Of a stretch of 64,000 nt of DNA, positions 58,398 to 64,000 are shown piece by piece (the stretch's first letter is position 1; the number at the start of each line of letters is the position of its first letter). The notes beneath the pieces are model-generated. The model made no database searches and had not been told where the DNA came from. It saw only the letters and a program-made list of their open reading frames with translations. The stretch is taken from positions 62,001-126,000 of the forward strand of contig JAKJHU010000560.1 of NCBI GenBank assembly GCA_022316685.1, in the 5' to 3' direction. Origin of the DNA: Progne subis subis. Taxonomy: Eukaryota > Chordata > Aves > Passeriformes > Hirundinidae. Made by a program: the position numbers and the translations under genes.

Positions 58398-58807
58398 TGT
58401 GGGATTGCCTGGCTCTTTCCTGCTCCAAGATCAGGGCGAATAAAACTCAGAAGACATTTTTTTGAAGTCTCACTCTGAAATTTATTATCCTTATCTATTA
58501 CAAACACGAGATGTGAGCTCTCTCTAACAAGTGGAGAAAGTGATTAAAATGGTGTCTATTCAAGGCTATTTAAGTCCCAATTATCCAATAAATTGATGTC
58601 TATATTATTTATGCTCCTAATCCAGTTATAATCACCCAAAACCCACAATGCATTTCTTTCACCCAATTACAGAAAACCCCCAGATTCGTGAACAAGAAGG
58701 AAGAAGAAGGTGAAGAAGGACAAAGGCAACACCCAAAATCCTCCATCTTGACTCACACCACTACTATACACTAAAACCCCAAACTCTAAGTTTCTAGGAC
58801 TCCCACA
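58398..58807 (-). mobile_element. Nested solo LTR with perfect 6-bp target duplication
   Basis: 410 bp, TGTGGGA at one end and TCCCACA at the other, a 7-bp perfect inverted terminal repeat. TTTCCC occurs at 58392-58397 and 58808-58813. On the minus strand AATAAA (58486-58481) lies about 83 bp before the end, so I place it on the minus strand. A 6-bp duplication is typical of ERVK-type integration. Pol reading of provirus 2 resumes right after it. Confidence 0.9.
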
Positions 58808-59522
58808 TTTCCCTTCAGCAGTTCCTGAAATACCAAGCTATCATGATAGAGCAAGACAATGCAGAGATAGTTGTAACTAACATTGTCAACCCGACCTCTT
58901 TTCTCAGCGGAAATCAAGGGGAGCCGGTACATCATGACTGCCTGCAGACTATCAAAGCCACTTGCTCTAGCTGCCCAGATTTGAAGGACACCTTTGGATG
59001 ATGCAGAAACCTGGGTCACTGATGGGAGCAGTTATTTACGTTGTCAGTGGAAAGCGACATGCTGGGTATGCTGTTACCACCTGCAGAAAGGCTCTTGAAT
59101 TTGGACCCTTAGCAGCAGGTAGCTCTGCACAAAAGGCCAAGATAATTGTTTTAACCCGTGCTTGGAATTAGCAAAGAAAAAGAGAATAAACATCTATAGA
59201 CTCAAGATATCATTTGGGCTTGTACATGCCCATGGAGCCGTAAAAGGAAAAGGAACTGTTGAATTTGCAGGGGAAGAACATCACACATGCACAAGAGATA
59301 ATGTGACTATTGGAAGCAGTCCAGATGCCTGAGAAGGTGGCAATCATGCACATTAAGGCACACCAGAAGGTGAGCTCAGAACTGGAGAAAGGAAATGAGC
59401 TGGCAGACAGAGAGGCAAAAGAAGCAGCAAGAGGTGAGATAACAGTAGAAGGAGCCTTGATTCCAGACGGTTGGATTTCCCCAAAGGTAAGCCAACATAT
59501 AATAAAGAAGACAGAAAACTAA
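58808..59522 (+). pseudogene. ERV 2 connection and RNase H remnant
   Basis: Resumes with FLKYQAIMIEQDNAEIV. The RNase H entry box WVTDGSS is at about 59012-59032, and the C-terminal MHIKAHQKV and GNELADREAKEAA are at 59349-59430. In between, several stops and frameshifts occur, and the expected Glu of the second motif is not visible. Confidence 0.82.
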
Positions 59523-59549
59523 TTAACAGCCAGAGAGAACATATAACCA

Positions 59550-60386
59550 GGAGGGACTGTAACAGCAGAAGGGAAGCTAGCTATCCCCTCCCATTTACTG
59601 TGGTCACCAGCAAGGGAGGAACATAAGAAAACACATTGGGGAATTGATGCCCTGCAAAACTATTTAACTGAAAAGATTACCATTGCCCAAGTGACTCGAC
59701 AACATGATTTTTTCCTCCAGACTAAACCAAATAATACCCCCAATCCAAAACTTGTGCAAATTGGAAAAGGTCATGGGTGTGGGAAGCAGTGAAAAATTGA
59801 CTTTTCAGAACTTCCAAGAAAAGCAGGGTATCAATATTTTTTTGAACTAACTGATACCTCTTCAGGGTGGCCAGAATCTTTCCCACACAAGGACAGCTAA
59901 AGCCTGAGAGGTAACAGTATCCTCAGAGAGAGGACCACATTTTATTTAGAAAATAGTGTAGCTAGGGATTTTTACCCTGGCCTCAATCTTTCCCACTGGC
60001 ATTGCTGAGAATTCAGACTAAACCCAGAAAAAAAGGAAAAGTTCAGTCCTTTTGAAATGCTTTGTGGAAGACCACGTAGGGTACAGAAAGGAATATCCTC
60101 CCAGACTGGGGAGGGAACACTGACCACCTACATGGTGGCCTTGAGTGAGCAGCTCAGAAACACTGAAAAACGTGGTAGAACTCAAAGCAGAGGGTTGGAT
60201 GGGCCAGTGCATGACATACAGCCTGGAGATTATGTGTATGTTAAGTCTCATGCAGAGAAGACCCTGAAACCACAATGGGAGAGACCATTCCAGGTGCTTC
60301 ACATCACATTCACCATGATTAAGATCAAGGAACAGAGTACTTGGATCCATCACACTCGAGCAAAGAAGGCTCCAGAGACTCCTTGA
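59550..60386 (+). pseudogene. ERV 2 integrase remnant, catalytic core deleted
   Basis: The N-terminal part shows HWGIDALQNYL. The first catalytic Asp is in KIDFSELPRKAGYQYF (Asp 59799-59801). The sequence then degenerates at 59880-60000 and the second Asp and Glu of the DDE triad are missing. The C-terminal domain is well kept (60057-60386): FEMLCGRPRRVQKGI, GPVHDIQPGDYVYVKSH, TLKPQWERPF, WIHHTRAKKAP. This C-terminal signature is gammaretrovirus-like. Confidence 0.85.
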
Positions 60387-61597
60387 AAAGCAACACTGGG
60401 TGATAATGAACTGAAACTAAAAATTACCTGAGCAAAATGAGTACATTCTGGTCAAGAATACTGGCTTTTACGATCATAGTTCCAACCAATGTCAAACCCT
60501 CAGATTGGTAGGACAGTTGTCCTCAGAAGCAGGACAACTCCAACACAAACATTAGAAAGCACCACCACACCTCCAAATGCACTTGTCCAAACCTTTAGTC
60601 ACCAAGATAGGACAGGTGCTATTAAAAATGACAGGGATGCCAAGGCTATTGCTCAGTTCAGAATGGGCCCTGAAGTGAGCACAGATGGCAAGGCAGGTAA
60701 GCGCTTCCACTACAGAAGCGTGCACCTTATACATTCAAGCAGAAAAGAGATTTCACAGGAATGCTGGGAACAGGACTGGGGGGTTTGAACACACTGGATT
60801 CAAAAGTATTAATGAATAGATTGGCTGCAACTGGTAATGACATAGTTAAGTTACAGTAACCTTTAGGCACTACCCACTGGAAACTGTTTAAAATATTACC
60901 AGAATGAGAGGACGTCGAAGAGCAAGACCATAAACTATTAGCAAATTCTTTGGGAACAGCCACTTGGAAACATTTTTTTAGCTCTCAGTTCCATTCAAGC
61001 GCAGTTGTAGATGCAGGAAATGTCTCCCTCAATTATTAGAGAAAGAAGAGAAGGCACCTTTCCCACTGAAATTTGGAAAATCATTTGACCTAGAGAGGAA
61101 ACTTCAATTTTGGTGGGTTTTGGTTAATTTCACTTATGACCCTGTAACAAGTGTAGTGACTACCTTTGTTTTATTAATGTAGAGTGATGTGCCACAAGAA
61201 AACAACCGGGGTATATATGTGAGGGGAATAAGACATATTGTCTGTGCCTATAGGGATGAATTTGGCCTTAGCTGAAGAACCCTGATTACAACACCATTAT
61301 GCAAAAACTATAAAATAAGTCTTTAGGAGAATACAGAAAGACACATCTCATCACTGGTGGAATGTGCTTTTGGATGGTTTACTGCAACAAGGCTCTTACA
61401 TAAACTATGTCATTTTATAGTAGTTTTATTAATTTTAGTGAGCTAAACTTTTGGTTTGGTTTTGGTTATGCCTTTTTGGAACTTGGAATTATTAAGAAGG
61501 ATTGCCATTAGGTTTATTGTATGGTTTAATTAATTAGTTAGGGATGGTCATAGAATATATGATAAGTATTGTAAGAAGCAAAAGAATTTGCAATATT
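60387..61597 (+). other. Provirus 2 3' region, probable env remnant
   Basis: The position fits env, but stops are frequent and no SU/TM hallmark (such as a CX6CC motif or immunosuppressive-domain block) could be identified. Called by position only. Confidence 0.35.
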
Positions 61598-61616
61598 TAG
61601 AAAGAAAATGGGAATT
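61598..61616 (+). other. Polypurine tract of provirus 2
   Basis: AGAAAGAAAATGGGAATT lies immediately upstream of the TG of the 3' LTR. Confidence 0.75.
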
Positions 61617-62249
61617 TGATATGGGGGATTTATGTTGAAAATAGAGGATTTTAGAAGCAGCTTTTGGTGATTTTGTAGAAGCAAAAAACAGCTTGTACTG
61701 AGAACACAGAGATTAGCTATTAAGTTGGTGCTGGTAGTTACTAGGTAGAAGTCATATAGGTAAGATGTATAATGTTGAAACTTCAAAAAATGGACCTAGA
61801 TATTTGCTAAAAATCAATAAAGCAGAACTTGGTGGCTTGGGAGCCGCAAGAACCAGGCTCTGGTTTGTCCAGTTCAAACTGACCTGGGAACTCGCCAAAT
61901 CCTTCCTGTGCCTGCCCAGAAGGAGGGTCAAGAAGGGGACATTGGGAGGAAGACAATTTACTTCATCAGAAGACCCTGGCCCACGACCACCAGAGGGGAC
62001 TCTGCAGCTGCAGAAAGATGTTCTGGCTAATTGTAATATGAAGAGAGGCTAGGTGGAGCTAGGTAATGAATATGTATGGCTGTGTTGTTAAATTTAATGC
62101 ATATGTATACTTCAAAAGATAAGTAAGTGAGTGAAAGTCACTGGAGCACACACAGTTTGGAGGAAATATCCCCCGTGTGTGTCCCAGCTGGAAATAAAAC
62201 ATACCTGTTATAGAATTTCCTAATTTTAAAGTCCATATTCTATGCTCCA
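61617..62249 (+). mobile_element. 3' LTR of provirus 2
   Basis: Starts TGATATGGGGG, ends ATGCTCCA, AATAAA at 62193-62198. Shared blocks with the 5' copy include AGCAGCTTTTGGTGATTTTG and GGGGACTCTGCAGCTGCAGA. Confidence 0.85.
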
Positions 62250-62253
62250 CACT

Positions 62254-63170
62254 CACCCCACAGCCCTGGCCCCCTGGAAGGGCTCAGCAGCGGCTGAGGG
62301 CAGAGAGGGAGGTCAGCCTCCACATCAGCCCCAGGGCTGGAGCTCCCCATGGCAGGGGAAGTGGAGCTCAGTGACAGTGCAGGACTCCTGCTCCTGGCCC
62401 CAGGAGATGCCCAGCACAGGCTGCCTCTGCCCACTCAGTGCCAGCCCCTGTCCCCAGGCCAGCACAGCAGCCCTGGGCAGGGGAGAGAGGGGCCTGGCCA
62501 GAGCTGGTGCCTGCAGCAGCAGCTCCCTCTGCACTCCTCCCTGCAGGCACAGAAACACTCTCTTGCTCTTCTCCCTGGACATCCCTTTCCCCAGCTGAGC
62601 AGGTCCTGGCCGGCCGGGCTGGTTTGTCCTGCTGCCCCAGCCCCTGCTCCCCACAGGGCCCTGAGCTGGCACTGCTGCTGGGACACACCAGGGTCTGCTG
62701 CTGTCCATGGCCGGGGCTGCAGGGAAGCAGCAGCTCCAGGGGGAAGGTTACAGAAAGGCTCTGGGCACCGAGTCTGAAAGGGGCACCCAGGGTCTGCAAG
62801 TTCTCTGTGTGGGAGCTGAGCTGTGACCCCTGGAGCCCTCCCAAGTGCTGGGGCTGCACCTCCAGCTCCAGAGGAGATGGGACAGATGGGAGCAGAGACA
62901 AATCATTCCTGCTGGATTCTTTATTGTGTTTGCTTATACAGGTGACCTGGATCCATGTGTGGAGGAGGTGTTTTGTGTCAGATAACACTGGTAGAGTGAT
63001 AAGAAGAATATTTTAGCTGAAAATAGTATTTCATGTATAATATGCAATGAGAAAAAAAAAAAGGCACATATGATCAGCAGCCTATCTGAGTTTTTCTGAG
63101 TTTTTCAAGATGAGAGACTCATTGATGTTGCAATAGTCAAACCTCTTCAAATAGTTTCCTCAGGGCTTCC
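62254..63170. other. GC-rich spacer and partial block copy
   Basis: 62254-62790 is GC-rich with several overlapping open frames and no recognised domain. 62790-63170 resembles 7170-7560 (direct) and 41400-41720 (inverted). Confidence 0.5.
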
Positions 63171-63446
63171 TTGAGATGAGAGGTGATCACCAGAAGCCAA
63201 GGCCAGCCAGAGCTCTCTGTCCTGGCAGCTTTTGTCTGCGAGAACCCTTTCATCGAGGGAATTTTTCAGGGAGAGTATTAATTTTAACTGTGGCACCTGG
63301 ATAGACGGTTGGTTCTTTTCCATAGGAAGGAATGCACAGAGCCCCAGTGCTCCAGGGGCTGATGAGAGGCAGCCCTCAGCATTCCAAGATCAGCTGGACC
63401 TGTCAGGTGGCCCTGGGAGGCCAAACTACACAGATCTGTTCCATCT
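63171..63446 (+). repeat. ~185-bp satellite, about 1.5 units
   Basis: Direct counterpart of 7560-7850, with the TTCTTTTCCATAGGAAGGAA landmark at about 63314. Confidence 0.65.
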
Positions 63447-63885
63447 CCCCTTGGTTCCATGAGGCCCTGTAGTGTCACAATGATCTCCCTTCTTCTGAGG
63501 TGTCACAATGGCCCTTTGGTTCTGTGGGGCCCTGCAGTGTCACCATTGTCTCCATGATTCCATGGGGCCTTGCAATGCCTCTCCATGGATCCACGGTGCC
63601 CTGCAGGATCACAGTGGCCCTTTGGTTCCACGAGGCCCTGTACAGCAACAATGGCCTCTTGGTTCCACAAAGCCCTGCTGCTCCACACAATGCTCCCCTT
63701 GGTTCCATGAGGCCCCGCAGTGTCACAGTGGCCGCTGGGATCCATGGTAACCTGCAGTGTCACAATGGTACCTGGAATTCACAGCATCTCCACAGTGCAA
63801 CAATGGCCCTGTCATTTCAGAAGGCCTCAAAGTGTCAGAATCATGTCCATGGATCCCTGGGGCTCCACAATGTCACCATGGTCTC
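63447..63885 (-). repeat. 37-38 bp minisatellite array 12
   Basis: About 11 minus-polarity units; direct counterpart of array 2 with indels of whole units. Confidence 0.87.
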
Positions 63886-64000
63886 CACAGGAAGGAAACC
63901 ACAGAGCTCCAGTGTTTCAGGGGCTGATGAACTGCAGTCACCAGAAGCCAAGGCCAGCCAGACCTGTCTGTCCTGGCAGGGTTTTCTGGGAGCAACTCTT
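63886..64000 (+). repeat. ~185-bp satellite, partial unit at window end
   Basis: Counterpart of 8279-8400; runs off the end of the window. Confidence 0.65.

Larger units (their letters stand above)
54222..62249 (+). mobile_element. Endogenous retrovirus 2, gammaretrovirus-like, degraded, with nested LTRs
   Basis: LTRs at 54222-54879 and 61617-62249 flank a pol region. The 4-bp sequence CACT occurs at 54218-54221 and 62250-62253, a perfect target duplication of the length typical of class I elements. Pol motifs (YVDDILIATH, the LDLKDAFF box, GPVHDIQPGDYVYV in the integrase C-terminus) are gammaretrovirus-like. Gag is not recognisable, the integrase core is deleted and env is at best a remnant. 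LTR divergence is of the order of 15 percent by eye, so it is much older than provirus 1. Two solo LTRs were inserted later. Confidence 0.9.

Noticed and set aside
60387..61597. Env gene of provirus 2
   Set aside because: The position is right, but no env hallmark could be identified, so it is described only as a probable remnant.
4905..63885. CRISPR-like array
   Set aside because: The repeats are contiguous tandem units without unique spacers, and the DNA is vertebrate.

Overview
The window reads as vertebrate nuclear DNA from a bird, most likely a songbird. The evidence is an avian-type family-14 (gamma-c) olfactory receptor family, CR1 LINE fragments, and endogenous retroviruses with avian-type LTRs. 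There is no prokaryotic gene organisation. Only one gene looks intact: a single-exon olfactory receptor on the minus strand at 693-1625. All coordinates of repeats and all similarity statements were worked out by eye.

Layout. Most of the window is a patchwork of low-copy duplications. One block carries an olfactory receptor plus about 3 kb of upstream sequence and occurs three times: 693-4540 (intact receptor), 14880-18682 (inverted, receptor broken by four small deletions) and 36179-39620 (direct, receptor broken by four frameshifts). A second set of blocks (3960-7560, 9660-13520, 41400-42720, 45505-51120, 62680-64000) is present in both orientations. Two satellite-like sequences are woven through these blocks: a 37-38 bp minisatellite in about twelve arrays (roughly 8 kb in total, on the order of 200 units, with polarity switching between arrays) and a unit of about 185 bp that often flanks those arrays.

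Retroelements. A 6.8-kb provirus (25656-32498) has two LTRs, a primer-binding site matching tRNA-Lys1,2, gag, protease, reverse transcriptase, RNase H and integrase regions, and no env. It is inactivated by several frameshifts, a stop and loss of one catalytic Asp in the RT active site. A second, older provirus with gammaretrovirus-like pol (54222-62249) is flanked by a 4-bp target duplication. It has lost recognisable gag and the core of integrase, and it was later hit by two solo LTRs that each have a perfect target duplication (56327-56973 and 58398-58807). Two copies of another long LTR lie at 21290-22288 and 43517-45433. The second sits inside a minisatellite array and itself contains a nested solo LTR. 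CR1 fragments lie near 5590-5890, 42715-42990, 49550-49860 and 52893-53292.

Interpretation. This is a repeat-rich olfactory receptor amplicon region, where receptor copies are born by segmental duplication and decay while satellites and ERVs accumulate. No tRNA, rRNA, CRISPR array or other conserved protein-coding gene was recognised. The many long open frames in the GC-rich spacers and minisatellites appear to be non-coding.
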